A stretch of DNA of 51,387 nt from Bacteroidales bacterium (GTDB lineage: Bacteria > Bacteroidota > Bacteroidia > Bacteroidales > UBA1402), in assembly GCA_012718945.1 (NCBI GenBank), contig JAAYBL010000019.1, positions 1 through 51,387 of the forward strand, read 5' to 3'. The translations under genes were made by a program, and so were the position numbers. Below, in pieces: positions 19,198 to 28,615 of the stretch. The notes beneath the pieces are model-generated. The model had not been told where the DNA came from. It ran no database searches and saw only the letters and a list, made by a program, of their open reading frames with translations. Position 1 is the first letter of the stretch. Every line of letters begins with the position of its first letter.

Positions 19198-20139
19198 TTA
19201 CTTTTTTTCCTTGATGAGCACGGATGCCAGAATAGAAAGTGTCAGCAAACCAACAATGACGCTCAATGAAACGATGTTGGAGATGTGGAATTGGTAACCC
19301 ATCTCATGCGTAAACTCGTTGATGCACATCTTGAAACCGATAAAGGTCAAAATACCAGCCAATGCCAGCTTCAGGAAGCGGAAATACTGCATGATGCCGC
19401 TGAGGGCGAAATACAGGGATCGCAAGCCTAGGATGGCGAAAATGTTGGAGGTATATACGATAAAGACGTCTTTCGACACGGAGAGTACGGCCGGTATGGA
19501 GTCAACGGCAAACACCAGGTCGGAGGCTTCAATGAAGAGCAACGCCAAAAAATAGGTAGTGGCGTAGGTCTTGCCGTTGATCTTGGTGAAGAAAGTATGT
19601 GAAGACCTGTCGTCGGTCACTGGCATCAGCTTGCGGAAGGTCTTGATGACGAAGTTGTCATTGGGATTGAAGTCGGACGTTTCCTTGTGATCGACCAGCA
19701 TTTTGACACCGGTGTAGAGCAGGAAGGCACCAAAGACGTACATGATCCAGTCGAAGCGGTTCAGTAGCGCAACACCGGCAAAGATGAAGATGGCCCTCAT
19801 CACAATGGCGCCAATGATACCCCAGAACAACACCTTGTGCTGATATTCGGGCTCGATTTTAAAGAAGCTGAAAATAAGGATGAAAACGAAAAGGTTGTCG
19901 ATGCTCAACGACTCTTCGACCAGGTAGGCCGTGAAAAATTCCAGGGCTGCCGTTTGGCCGAGCACAAAATATACACCAATGTTGAACAAGATGGCCAATC
20001 CAATCCAGAAGGCACTCCACAACAGGGATTCCTTGATGCTGGGTATGTGGTCTTTTTTGTGAAAGACGAACAAATCGAGGGCCAACATGATGATGACGAA
20101 GGCAAAAAAGCCTATCCAGAATCCGATACCTATTTCCAT
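19198..20139 (-). CDS. TerC/Alx family integral membrane protein
   Basis: VEESLSIDNLFVFILIFSFFKIE; FIEASDLVFAVDSIPAVLSVSKDVFIVYTSNIFAILGLRSLYF. Confidence 0.93.
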   Translation of the reverse strand: MEIGIGFWIGFFAFVIIMLALDLFVFHKKDHIPSIKESLLWSAFWIGLAILFNIGVYFVLGQTAALEFFTAYLVEESLSIDNLFVFILIFSFFKIEPEYQHKVLFWGIIGAIVMRAIFIFAGVALLNRFDWIMYVFGAFLLYTGVKMLVDHKETSDFNPNDNFVIKTFRKLMPVTDDRSSHTFFTKINGKTYATTYFLALLFIEASDLVFAVDSIPAVLSVSKDVFIVYTSNIFAILGLRSLYFALSGIMQYFRFLKLALAGILTFIGFKMCINEFTHEMGYQFHISNIVSLSVIVGLLTLSILASVLIKEKK

Positions 20140-20196
20140 GAATGTGTTTGTTTAAACGTGCCCTACTGTTGTTTTAATAGCGGCAGCAAGGGAAGG

Positions 20197-20204
20197 CAAA
20201 AATA
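20197..20204 (-). promoter_or_regulatory. Candidate -7 box for terC-like gene
   Basis: TATTTTTG on the minus strand (CAAAAATA on +). Confidence 0.45.
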
Positions 20205-20227
20205 CAAAAAAAACAGACAGTTTGTGC

Positions 20228-20235
20228 TATCTTTG
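20228..20235 (+). promoter_or_regulatory. Candidate -7 box for hflX
   Basis: TATCTTTG 20 nt upstream of ATG 20255. Confidence 0.5.
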
Positions 20236-20254
20236 CATCAAAGAAGAACCCTTT

Positions 20255-21466
20255 ATGATAGAACGCGTCAACTTACAGTCTGAAGCTGAAAAAACCATCC
20301 TGGTAGGTCTCATCACCAACGACCAACCGGAAGATAAAGCCATTGAGTACCTGGAAGAGTTGGCCTTCCTGGCAGATACGGCCGGGGCTGAGCCTGTAAA
20401 GACCTTTTTGCAGCGCCTGGATTACCCCAATCCAAAGACGTTTGTGGGCTCAGGCCGTCTGGAAGAAATCAAGGCTTATGTAGAAGAGGAGGAGATCGGT
20501 ATGGCCATTTTTGATGATGAGCTCACCTCGAAACAAGTTAAGAACTTAGAGCAAGAGCTTAAAATCAAAGTGCTGGACAGAACCAACCTTATCCTTGACA
20601 TCTTTGCCAGGCGGGCGCAAACAGCCCATGCCAAAACCCAGGTAGAGTTGGCCCAGTACAAATACCTCTTGCCCCGTTTGACCCGTATGTGGACTCACCT
20701 GGAGCGCCAACGAGGGGGTATTGGTATGCGTGGTCCTGGCGAAACCCAGATTGAGACCGACCGCCGCATCATCCTCGACAAAATAGCCCGTCTCAAAGAA
20801 GAACTCAAGCACATCGATAAACAAAAAGCCACTCAGCGCAAGAATCGGGGAAAGATGGTGAGGGTCGCTTTGGTTGGCTACACCAACGTGGGAAAATCCA
20901 CACTGATGAACGTGTTGAGCAAATCGGAGGTGTTTGCCGAAAACAAACTGTTCGCAACGTTGGATACCACCGTCCGCAAGGTCATCATCGAAAACCTACC
21001 CTTTCTGCTCACCGATACGGTTGGATTCATCCGTAAACTGCCCCACGACCTGGTGGAGTCCTTTAAATCAACCCTGGATGAAGTGAGGGAAGCCGACTTG
21101 CTGTTGCATGTGGTGGATATCTCACATCCCGGCTTTGAAGAACAGATTGAGGTGGTCAATAAAACGCTGGCTGAACTGGATGCGGCTTCCAAACCGACCA
21201 TTCTGGTCTTTAATAAGATTGACGCTTATCAACACGTTGAGAAGGATGCCGATGATCTGACGCCCCGCACCAAGGAAAATCAAACCCTGATCGAACTTGA
21301 GCAGAGTTGGATGGCCAGGATGGGGGATGATTGTGTGTTTATTTCTGCCCGTAACCTATCAAATCTGAATGCTTTCAAACAGTTGGTTTACGACAGGGTA
21401 AAGGCCATTCATGTGACCCGTTTTCCTTACAACGACTTCCTATTTCAAACCTACGATATTGACTAA
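20255..21466 (+). CDS. hflX: GTPase HflX
   Basis: TFVGSGRLEEI, RGGIGMRGPGETQIETDRR, VGYTNVGKSTLMN, FNKID. Confidence 0.96.
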   Translation: MIERVNLQSEAEKTILVGLITNDQPEDKAIEYLEELAFLADTAGAEPVKTFLQRLDYPNPKTFVGSGRLEEIKAYVEEEEIGMAIFDDELTSKQVKNLEQELKIKVLDRTNLILDIFARRAQTAHAKTQVELAQYKYLLPRLTRMWTHLERQRGGIGMRGPGETQIETDRRIILDKIARLKEELKHIDKQKATQRKNRGKMVRVALVGYTNVGKSTLMNVLSKSEVFAENKLFATLDTTVRKVIIENLPFLLTDTVGFIRKLPHDLVESFKSTLDEVREADLLLHVVDISHPGFEEQIEVVNKTLAELDAASKPTILVFNKIDAYQHVEKDADDLTPRTKENQTLIELEQSWMARMGDDCVFISARNLSNLNAFKQLVYDRVKAIHVTRFPYNDFLFQTYDID

Positions 21467-21471
21467 CGACC

Positions 21472-22497
21472 ATGACTGACAAACAATGGGCCGATCTGAA
21501 GGCCTTGGTCAAGGGCAACACGCTGACCACGCCTCCTGTAGGCTTCATCATTGATTCACCCTGGTTGCCGGGGTGGTATGGCTGTTCCATTCTGGATTAT
21601 TTTACCAACGATGCTTGCTGGTTGGACGCCAATCTCAAAGCATGGTCTACCTTTCCTGATGTGATGTTTCTGCCTGGTGCGTGGAGCGAGTACGGCATGT
21701 GTACCGAACCATCCGTATATGGTGCCAGGTGTACGTTCTGGAAAGACGAGTTCCCCTTTGCCCATCCGGTAATAAGTGACGCTTCAGGCATTGATGCGCT
21801 TCCACAACCCGACCCCGCCACCGACGGTCTGCTGCCCTTCATGCTCAACCGCTTGGTCAACGCCAGACCAGCCATTGAAGCGGCCGGTCATGCCATCCGG
21901 TTCTCCGTTTCCCGTGGACCGCTCAATATCGCTTCTTTCCTGATGGGCACCACCGAGTTCCTGACCACCATGATGATGGATCCCGATGCGACTCACCGCC
22001 TGTTACGCAACATCACCGATTTCCTGAAACGTTGGCACGCCGTGCAGCACGAAGCCATCGACAGCATTGATGGCATCATGATGCTCGATGATATCGTAGG
22101 CTTCATCAGCGAGGACGATTTCAAGACCTTTGCGCTGCCCTACCTGAAAGAACTGTACGATATCGACGATGCGGTGAAACTGTTCCACAATGATGCAGAC
22201 TGCACCGCCTCTGTCGCTTATTACCCTGAAATCGGCATCAACCTTTACAACCCCGGCATCCATTGCTCACTGACCACGTTGAGGGAAAAGACGGGCAACA
22301 AACTGCCTATTCTGGGCAACATCCCGCCCAGGGATGTCCTGGCTGCCGGATCTCCTGAGCAAGTGGCTGCCGCTGTTAAAGCGCTCAGGTCTGAAGCCGC
22401 CGGGTTTGGTAGTCTGGTGTATTCCTGTGGAGGAGGAATGCCTCCAGGTGTGAGCACAGCCAATATTCAAGCTTTCATTGAGGCCTTGCGTGATTAG
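21472..22497 (+). CDS. Uroporphyrinogen decarboxylase (URO-D) family protein / methyltransferase-like
   Basis: ISRGPLNIASFLMGTTEFL-like region, LFHNDADC, LPILGNIPPRDVLAAGSPEQVAAAVKAL, SCGGGMPPGVSTANIQAFIEA. Confidence 0.75.
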   Translation: MTDKQWADLKALVKGNTLTTPPVGFIIDSPWLPGWYGCSILDYFTNDACWLDANLKAWSTFPDVMFLPGAWSEYGMCTEPSVYGARCTFWKDEFPFAHPVISDASGIDALPQPDPATDGLLPFMLNRLVNARPAIEAAGHAIRFSVSRGPLNIASFLMGTTEFLTTMMMDPDATHRLLRNITDFLKRWHAVQHEAIDSIDGIMMLDDIVGFISEDDFKTFALPYLKELYDIDDAVKLFHNDADCTASVAYYPEIGINLYNPGIHCSLTTLREKTGNKLPILGNIPPRDVLAAGSPEQVAAAVKALRSEAAGFGSLVYSCGGGMPPGVSTANIQAFIEALRD

Positions 22498-22559
22498 GTA
22501 GTCTGTTAAAGTATTCGTAAAGTCCTGCGTGGGGGTATGGACAAATCGCCCTGATTTTG

Positions 22560-22567
22560 TACCTTTG
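22560..22567 (+). promoter_or_regulatory. Candidate -7 box for fumarase
   Basis: TACCTTTG 25 nt upstream of ATG 22592. Confidence 0.5.
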
Positions 22568-22591
22568 CAACGTTACTAAAACCCCACGATT

Positions 22592-24229
22592 ATGGCTGTA
22601 CCTCCGTTCAAGTACCAGGATCCCTTCCCCGTTGGCAAGGACCAAACCGAATACTACCTCCTCACCAAAGAACATGTCTCTGTTGCCTCGTTTGACGGCA
22701 AGGATGTGTTGAAAGTGGCACCAGAAGGCTTGACCCTGCTGGCCAATACCGCTATGCGTGACGTGGCTTTCATGCTTCGTCCGGCTCACCAGAAACAAGT
22801 GGCCGCCATTCTGGATGATCCTGAAGCCAGCGAAAACGACAAATATGTAGCCTTGACCATGCTCCGCAACGCTGAAATTGCGGCCAAGGGTGTTCTCCCT
22901 TTCTGTCAGGATACCGGAACGGCCACCGTTTTTGCCAAAAAAGGCAATCAAGTGTGGACAGACGGTTCCGACGAAGAAGCCCTTTCACTGGGTATTTACA
23001 AAACCTACACAGAGGAAAACCTGCGCTACTCGCAGACCATTCCCCTGGATATGTACACCGAGAAAAACTCGGGTACCAACCTGCCGGCTCAAATTGATAT
23101 TATGGCTGGTCACGGGGATGAATACAAATTTTTGTTCATTGCCAAAGGTGGTGGATCACAAAACAAGACTTACCTCTATCAAGAGACCAAGGCTTTGTTG
23201 AATCCGGCTACCCTGGAAGCCTTCTTGATTGACAAAATGAAATCCCTGGGTACCGCTGCTTGTCCGCCCTACCACATTGCTTTTGTCATTGGTGGTACTT
23301 CAGCCGATCAGACAGTGAAAACAGTGAAGCTGGCTTCCACTAAGTACTACGATGAATTGCCCACCCAAGGTAACGAGGGTGGTCAGGCGTTCAGGGACCT
23401 TGAAATGGAGGCCAAGATGCTGAAAGCCGCCCAGGAAATCGGATTGGGCGCCCAGTTCGGCGGCAAATACCTGGCCCATGATGTTCGCATCATCCGCCTG
23501 CCACGCCACGGTGCTTCCTGCCCGGTAGCTATGGCTGTGTCCTGCTCGGCAGACCGCAACATCAAAGCCAAAATCAACAGGGAAGGCATCTGGGTGGAAA
23601 AAATGGAAGACAATCCCGGTAAGTACATTCCTGAACACCTGCGCAAAGCTGGTGAGGGTAAAGTGGTTCGCATTGATTTGGACCAGCCCATGGCTGATGT
23701 TCTCAAGGAACTGACCAAATACCCGGTATCTACCCGCTTGTCGCTCAATGGTACCATCATTGTTGGCCGTGACATTGCTCATGCCAAGCTGAAGGAACGT
23801 CTGGATGCTGGCGAGGATCTGCCTCAATACATCAAGGATCATCCTATTTACTACGCCGGTCCTGCAAAAACACCCAAAGGGTATGCCTCAGGATCGATGG
23901 GACCCACCACAGCTGGTCGTATGGACGCGTATGTGGATCTCTTCCAAAGCAAGGGAGGTAGCCTCATCATGTTGGCCAAGGGTAACCGTTCCCAGCAGGT
24001 GACCGATGCTTGTAAGAAGTACGGTGGCTTCTATCTTGGTTCCATCGGTGGTCCTGCCGCTGTTCTGGCTCAGGAAAACATCAAGAGCATCGAATGCCTC
24101 GAGTACCCCGAATTAGGCATGGAAGCCATCTGGAAGATCCGTGTGGAAAACTTCCCTGCTTTCATCCTGGTAGACGACAAGGGCAACGACTTCTTCAAGC
24201 AACTCAAGCCGATTTGTCATTTGGGTTGA
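22592..24229 (+). CDS. Class I fumarate hydratase (fused FumA/B type)
   Basis: [81 protein letters not shown]. Confidence 0.94.
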   Translation: MAVPPFKYQDPFPVGKDQTEYYLLTKEHVSVASFDGKDVLKVAPEGLTLLANTAMRDVAFMLRPAHQKQVAAILDDPEASENDKYVALTMLRNAEIAAKGVLPFCQDTGTATVFAKKGNQVWTDGSDEEALSLGIYKTYTEENLRYSQTIPLDMYTEKNSGTNLPAQIDIMAGHGDEYKFLFIAKGGGSQNKTYLYQETKALLNPATLEAFLIDKMKSLGTAACPPYHIAFVIGGTSADQTVKTVKLASTKYYDELPTQGNEGGQAFRDLEMEAKMLKAAQEIGLGAQFGGKYLAHDVRIIRLPRHGASCPVAMAVSCSADRNIKAKINREGIWVEKMEDNPGKYIPEHLRKAGEGKVVRIDLDQPMADVLKELTKYPVSTRLSLNGTIIVGRDIAHAKLKERLDAGEDLPQYIKDHPIYYAGPAKTPKGYASGSMGPTTAGRMDAYVDLFQSKGGSLIMLAKGNRSQQVTDACKKYGGFYLGSIGGPAAVLAQENIKSIECLEYPELGMEAIWKIRVENFPAFILVDDKGNDFFKQLKPICHLG

Positions 24230-24252
24230 TGCCACATCCGTAAATAAAAAAG

Positions 24253-24287
24253 AGCCTCAAAAGTAATTGCTTTTGAGGCTTTTTTTA
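24253..24287. terminator. Bidirectional rho-independent terminator between convergent fumarase and rsgA
   Basis: AGCCTCAAAAG-taatt(g)-CTTTTGAGGCT with T run on + and A run upstream (T run on -). Confidence 0.85.
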
Positions 24288-24292
24288 TGCAC

Positions 24293-25222
24293 TTAGCTTT
24301 CCCGGTATTTGCTTTCGTCTTCGTCGCTGAGGATGCTCAGGTAGCTGGCGTAGCGGGAGGCGCTGATGCGTTGAGCTTCCACGGCGGCCAGTACGGCACA
24401 ACCAGGCTCTTGCACATGCAGGCAGTTGTTGAACCGGCAATGGGCTGAGGTCGCAAAAATATCAGGGAAATAGTGGCCCACTTCTTCGGGTTTCATTTCG
24501 AACGTGCCAAAGCCCTTGATGCCTGGGGTGTCGATCAGGTAGCCGCCCCCTTCCAAGGCATACATCTCCGAGAAGGTCGTGGTGTGCATCCCCTTAAAGT
24601 GGCTGTTTGAAATATCCCCCACTTTCACGTCATAGCTCGGGTCGATACGGTTGATTAAAGTGGATTTTCCTACCCCTGAATTGCCGGACAACAAGGTGAT
24701 TTTGCCTTTCAGTAAGGCCTTGACTTCCTCGATACCCTCGCCTTTGCTGGCCGAAAGACAGGTGCAGGGGTAACCAATGCTGGTGTAAAGGGCAACCAGG
24801 GCGTCCATGTATGCCTTGTCGTCTTCATCATACAGGTCTACCTTGTTGATGAGTAGTCGAGCGGGGATGCGGTAGGCTTCAGCCGTGGCCAGAAAACGGT
24901 CGATAAAGGTGGTGTTGGTTTCCGGTGATCGGAGGGTGACCAACAAAAAGACCTGGTCGAGGTTGGCGGCCAGGATGTGCAATTGTTTGGATAAGTTGGT
25001 GGGGCGGCGAACGATGTAGTTCTTGCGGTCATCAATGCCGGTGATGAATACCGTATCGCCATCCCTGTCGTCAATGGTCACCCTGTCGCCAACGGCGACA
25101 GGGTTTGTACTGCGCAATCCCTTGATCCGAAAGTGGCCTTTGATCTTGCAGGTAAGCAGCCTTCCATCGTCAGTCATGACCTGGTACAAGCTGCCAGTGT
25201 TTTTTACGACCAGTGCTTTCAA
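24293..25222 (-). CDS. rsgA: Ribosome small subunit-dependent GTPase A
   Basis: Circularly permuted GTPase: [31 protein letters not shown]; Zn cluster [16 protein letters not shown]. Confidence 0.95.
   Translation of the reverse strand: MKALVVKNTGSLYQVMTDDGRLLTCKIKGHFRIKGLRSTNPVAVGDRVTIDDRDGDTVFITGIDDRKNYIVRRPTNLSKQLHILAANLDQVFLLVTLRSPETNTTFIDRFLATAEAYRIPARLLINKVDLYDEDDKAYMDALVALYTSIGYPCTCLSASKGEGIEEVKALLKGKITLLSGNSGVGKSTLINRIDPSYDVKVGDISNSHFKGMHTTTFSEMYALEGGGYLIDTPGIKGFGTFEMKPEEVGHYFPDIFATSAHCRFNNCLHVQEPGCAVLAAVEAQRISASRYASYLSILSDEDESKYRES
25080..25104. repeat. Inverted repeat, 11-bp perfect arms with 3-nt spacer, inside rsgA
   Basis: ACCCTGTCGCC-AAC-GGCGACAGGGT. Confidence 0.75.
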
Positions 25223-25786
25223 TTAGACCGTCAGGATTTCTTTTTCTTTGGCTGCCAGGATGTCATCCAGTTTCTTCATGTACTTGTCGTGAAGTTTCTG
25301 GACATCGGCTTCGGCATCCTTGCCCACGTCTTCGGGCAGCCCTTCCTTGACCATTTTCTTGAAAGAGGTATTGGCTTCCTGACGGGCATTGCGGATGCTG
25401 ATACGGGCGTCTTCCCCTTCGCTGCGTACTTGTTTTACCAGTGCACGACGGCGTTCTTCGGTAAGGGGAGGGATAGACAATCGGATGATTTCTCCGTTGT
25501 TATCGGGGGTAATGCCAATCTCCGAGTTGATGATGGCCTTTTCAATCTCCTTGATAAGGGCCTTTTCCCAGGGTTGAATGGCTATGGTTTTAGCGTCTGG
25601 TGTGCTGACGTTGGCCACGTTCGCGATGGGGACACTGCTTCCGTAGTAATTCACTCTGACGGGATCCAGGATGCGGATGTTGGCTTTGCCTGCCCTGATG
25701 TGAACCAGGGAGTCTTCCAAGTGGTTGGCGGCATGCTTCATGCCTTCTTCAGCCATGTCAAGCATTAATTGCACATCTTCGTTCAT
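25223..25786 (-). CDS. frr: Ribosome recycling factor
   Basis: HIRAGKANIRILDPVRVNYYGSSVPIANVANVS; ERRRALVKQVRSEGEDARISIRNARQEA. Confidence 0.97.
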   Translation of the reverse strand: MNEDVQLMLDMAEEGMKHAANHLEDSLVHIRAGKANIRILDPVRVNYYGSSVPIANVANVSTPDAKTIAIQPWEKALIKEIEKAIINSEIGITPDNNGEIIRLSIPPLTEERRRALVKQVRSEGEDARISIRNARQEANTSFKKMVKEGLPEDVGKDAEADVQKLHDKYMKKLDDILAAKEKEILTV

Positions 25787-25798
25787 TGGTGATAGGTA

Positions 25799-26509
25799 TT
25801 AATTGTGTACGTAAGTTCCGATTTTTTCACCCTTCAGTACCTTGAGCAGGTTGCCAGGCGTATCCATATCGAACACTACGATGGGCAGGTTGTTTTCCTT
25901 GCACATGGTCGTGGCTGTCAGGTCCATTACCTTGAGGCCTCTTGTGTAAATCTCATCGTAGGTGATGGTGTCAAATTTGGTCGCGGTGGGGTCTTTTTCC
26001 GGGTCAGCGGTGTAGATGCCATCCACCCGCGTGCCTTTCAGCATGGCATCGGCTTCTATTTCGATGCCTCGGAGTGAAGAACCTGTGTCGGTGGTGAAAT
26101 AGGGACTGCCGGTGCCTCCGCTCAGAATAACGACTTCGCCTCGTTCCATGCATTCGATGGCTTTGTCTTTACTGAAAAATTCTCCGATTGGCTCCATGCG
26201 GATGGCGGTGAGCAAGCGGGCTTTAACCCCCTCGGCCTGTAATGCAGAGCAAAGGGCCAGGCCGTTGATGCAGGTGGCCAACATACCCATTTGGTCGCCC
26301 TTGACCCTGTCGTAGCCTTTGGAGGCACCACTCAGGCCTCTGAAAATATTACCACCTCCGATGACGATGCCCATCTGAACGCCCAATGCGGCGGCAGCCT
26401 TAATCTGGGCGGCATATTCACTGAGCCTGTTTTCATCGATGCCGGCTTTTTTGGTCCCCATAAGTGACTCACCGCTGAGTTTAAGCAGGACGCGTTTGAA
26501 AGGTATCAT
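25799..26509 (-). CDS. pyrH: UMP kinase
   Basis: FKRVLLKLSGESLMG; VIGGGNIFRG; GTGSPYFTTDTGSSLRGIEI; DLTATTMCKENNLPIVVFDM. Start at MIPFKR. Confidence 0.97.
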   Translation of the reverse strand: MIPFKRVLLKLSGESLMGTKKAGIDENRLSEYAAQIKAAAALGVQMGIVIGGGNIFRGLSGASKGYDRVKGDQMGMLATCINGLALCSALQAEGVKARLLTAIRMEPIGEFFSKDKAIECMERGEVVILSGGTGSPYFTTDTGSSLRGIEIEADAMLKGTRVDGIYTADPEKDPTATKFDTITYDEIYTRGLKVMDLTATTMCKENNLPIVVFDMDTPGNLLKVLKGEKIGTYVHN

Positions 26510-26531
26510 GTGCTGTTCGTTTGAATGTGTA

Positions 26532-26539
26532 CAAAAATA
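26532..26539 (-). promoter_or_regulatory. Candidate -7 box for pyrH-frr-rsgA
   Basis: TATTTTTG on the minus strand; would exclude the longer ORF start at 26542. Confidence 0.45.
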
Positions 26540-26551
26540 CACTTTTTCCCG

Positions 26552-26559
26552 TAACTTTG
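26552..26559 (+). promoter_or_regulatory. Candidate -7 box for TPR-like gene
   Basis: TAACTTTG upstream of ATG 26599, divergent from the pyrH box. Confidence 0.45.
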
Positions 26560-26598
26560 TGAAGCTCCCAAGGGAATTGTCAATCCATAGATGCTGAT

Positions 26599-27081
26599 AT
26601 GAGAACCAATAGAATCATCTTTTTCGCAAGTTGTCTCGCTTTGAGCGTGCTGTATGCATTCCCGGCCAATGGCCAATCGGTTGCACGTTTGTTGCAGGAT
26701 GCCACTCTCCGTTTTCAGGAAGGAAAAACCGCAGAGGCCAGGTCGTTGTATGAAGCTGTAGTGGCCAAGGATTCATCCTGCTACGAAGCACTGGCATGGT
26801 TGGGGAACTATTATTACTTGAAAGGAAAAGAGGAACTGACCGACTTGGATCGATCGTATAAAGAGCTGCGCGAACCTACTCGCATGCAGTCTGCCAGACA
26901 TCAGGAGGCGTTGAAGGCTGTTTATTTAAATTGGTATGCCAAGGCTGAGACTTGCTTGCTCAAAGCGTTGGATGTGCGCAAGAATGAACACCTGCAACAG
27001 CTCGCAGACGAGATTGAACGCTATAAACTCCGCATTGGATTGATAACGCCAACGGTGAAAAAGACTAAGGGAGAAAAGTAA
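26599..27081 (+). CDS. Secreted tetratricopeptide-repeat-like protein
   Basis: Signal peptide ending FPANGQ; LRFQEGKTAEARSLYEAVVAKDSSCYEALAWLGNYYYLKG resembles TPR. Confidence 0.65.
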   Translation: MRTNRIIFFASCLALSVLYAFPANGQSVARLLQDATLRFQEGKTAEARSLYEAVVAKDSSCYEALAWLGNYYYLKGKEELTDLDRSYKELREPTRMQSARHQEALKAVYLNWYAKAETCLLKALDVRKNEHLQQLADEIERYKLRIGLITPTVKKTKGEK

Positions 27082-27799
27082 CTTCCTTAAACGCGTACGC
27101 CTTTACTTCTCCATCTTCACGTTCCAACAGTAAGTCTCCCTGAGGTTTAACACCTCTGATCTTTGCCTTGAACGTCCCCTCATTGTCCGAATAGGTGTGA
27201 AAACCGTCACGCCGGTGAAGGTTGTTGAGGTAAAAACGTTGGATGTCAACTACTTGATCTGTGCTCAAATCTTCCAGTACTTTACAAAGTTGTTTGTGTA
27301 GTTTGTTGGCAATTTCGTGCAAGTCATAGGTTTGTCCGGTGATGAGGGCCAATGAAGTGGCCTCAGGACTGAAGGTTGGAAAGTTGGTTTGATTGATGTT
27401 GAGACCTATGCCAATGATGGATTGTTCAACGAGGCTACCTTTGAGCTGATGTTCAATCAAGATGCCGCCCATTTTTTGTCCTTTACGGTAGAGATCGTTG
27501 GGCCATTTGATGACAACCTCGTCGACATACTCTCCCAAAACGTTGCGAACCGCCAGGGATACGGCCTCGCAGAGGATGAACTGGTTGTTGGAGGGAAGAT
27601 TTTCCGGCCTGTATAACAAGCTATAGTGGATGTTTTTGCCAAGTTCGGACAGCCACGTATGGCCTCGTTGCCCCCTGCCTGCAGTTTGGTCAAAAGTGAC
27701 GACGGCCATGCCGCAGCCGTTGAACGGGGCTGGTTCCTGTTCGCTAAGGTATGCGTTGGTCGAGGCGGTTTGGGGCAACAATAGTAAGTCTGAACTCAT
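27065..27799 (-). CDS. birA: Biotin--[acetyl-CoA-carboxylase] ligase
   Basis: TASTNAYL; FDQTAGRGQRGHTWLSELGKNIHYSLL; KWPNDLYRKGQKMGGILIE; GIGLNINQ. Confidence 0.93.
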   Translation of the reverse strand: MSSDLLLLPQTASTNAYLSEQEPAPFNGCGMAVVTFDQTAGRGQRGHTWLSELGKNIHYSLLYRPENLPSNNQFILCEAVSLAVRNVLGEYVDEVVIKWPNDLYRKGQKMGGILIEHQLKGSLVEQSIIGIGLNINQTNFPTFSPEATSLALITGQTYDLHEIANKLHKQLCKVLEDLSTDQVVDIQRFYLNNLHRRDGFHTYSDNEGTFKAKIRGVKPQGDLLLEREDGEVKAYAFKEVTFLP

Positions 27800-27863
27800 G
27801 GTCGATTTCTAAAGGATGTTAGTGTCAAGTTATCAAATCAAAATAAGGACAACACGGTGCCAT

Positions 27864-28229
27864 TTAGGTATGTGTTGCCAGAAAAGCGTCTTCGAAATGC
27901 TCAATCTGCCAGTGACCTTTTTCGTAAACCAAGGCCATGACATCAAAACGGATGGGCATGTCCAATTTGTGTAGGTGCACGTAATGATGGGCAGCCGTTA
28001 CCAGACGTTGAATCTTGCGTCGGTCGACCGCCAACTCCGGAGCTTCAAAAGGTATACCGCTGCGGGTTTTTACCTCCACAACGACCAACCAATCCTGGTG
28101 CTCTGCAACGATGTCCAGCTCCTTGTGTTGCGAATACCAATTGATTTCGCGAATGGTATACCCTTTGTCCCGCAAGTAGTCGGCTGCCACCGTTTCACCT
28201 TCTTTGCCTAGCTGATTGTGTGCTGCCAT
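27864..28229 (-). CDS. YraN family protein (UPF0102)
   Basis: GKEGETVAADYLRDKGYTIREINWYSQHKELDIVAEHQDWLVVVEVKTR. Confidence 0.93.
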   Translation of the reverse strand: MAAHNQLGKEGETVAADYLRDKGYTIREINWYSQHKELDIVAEHQDWLVVVEVKTRSGIPFEAPELAVDRRKIQRLVTAAHHYVHLHKLDMPIRFDVMALVYEKGHWQIEHFEDAFLATHT

Positions 28230-28242
28230 TGTCTAAAAAGCG

Positions 28243-28250
28243 CAAATGTA
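28243..28250 (-). promoter_or_regulatory. Candidate -7 box for yraN
   Basis: TACATTTG on the minus strand (CAAATGTA on +). Confidence 0.45.
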
Positions 28251-28309
28251 CATGTTTTGTTTTTCATGTGATAATTTTATTGTTATTTTGCACCGTATTT
28301 TGCGACGAA

Positions 28310-28352
28310 AACCGCATAGGATGGCGGTTGTCCGCCCGATTTACGGACAACC
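28310..28352 (+). promoter_or_regulatory. Leader dyad / alternative hairpins upstream of RHH-like gene
   Basis: GGTTGTCCG-cccgattta-CGGACAACC (28326-28352, perfect 9-bp arms); AACCGC (28310-28315) can alternatively pair with GCGGTT (28324-28329), overlapping the first arm. Confidence 0.55.
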
Positions 28353-28375
28353 TGCAGTAAAGAACAGCCTCTCAC

Positions 28376-28573
28376 ATGAAACGAAACCTTCAGCGCGATC
28401 AAACCGTGTCCTTCTTGTTGAATGACCCTGAATACAAGGCGTTGATGAAGTATTGTGCGAAGTATAAAATCAAAAATCGCTCCCGCTTTATCAGGGAGAC
28501 CTTGATGAAAGCTGTCCTCACACGTATGACCGAGGATTATCCCACCTTGTTCAATGAACAGGAGATGCGCTGA
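28376..28573 (+). CDS. Small ribbon-helix-helix-like protein (65 aa)
   Basis: QTVSFLLNDPEYKALMKYCAKYKIKNRSRFIRETLMKAVL fits a beta strand + two-helix RHH pattern. Confidence 0.65.
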   Translation: MKRNLQRDQTVSFLLNDPEYKALMKYCAKYKIKNRSRFIRETLMKAVLTRMTEDYPTLFNEQEMR

Positions 28574-28615
28574 TCGAGCCACAACACTGCTCTAATCGAT
28601 CAAATCACTACTATT

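Noticed and set aside
22528-22588. CGTGGGG/CCCCACG long-range inverted repeat before fumarase
   Set aside because: The left arm lies upstream of the likely transcription start (box at 22560), so it would not be in the mRNA; 7-bp arms over 47 nt are expected by chance.
25133-25768. 211-aa plus-strand ORF opposite frr/rsgA
   Set aside because: frr and rsgA are unambiguous; no independent support for this ORF.
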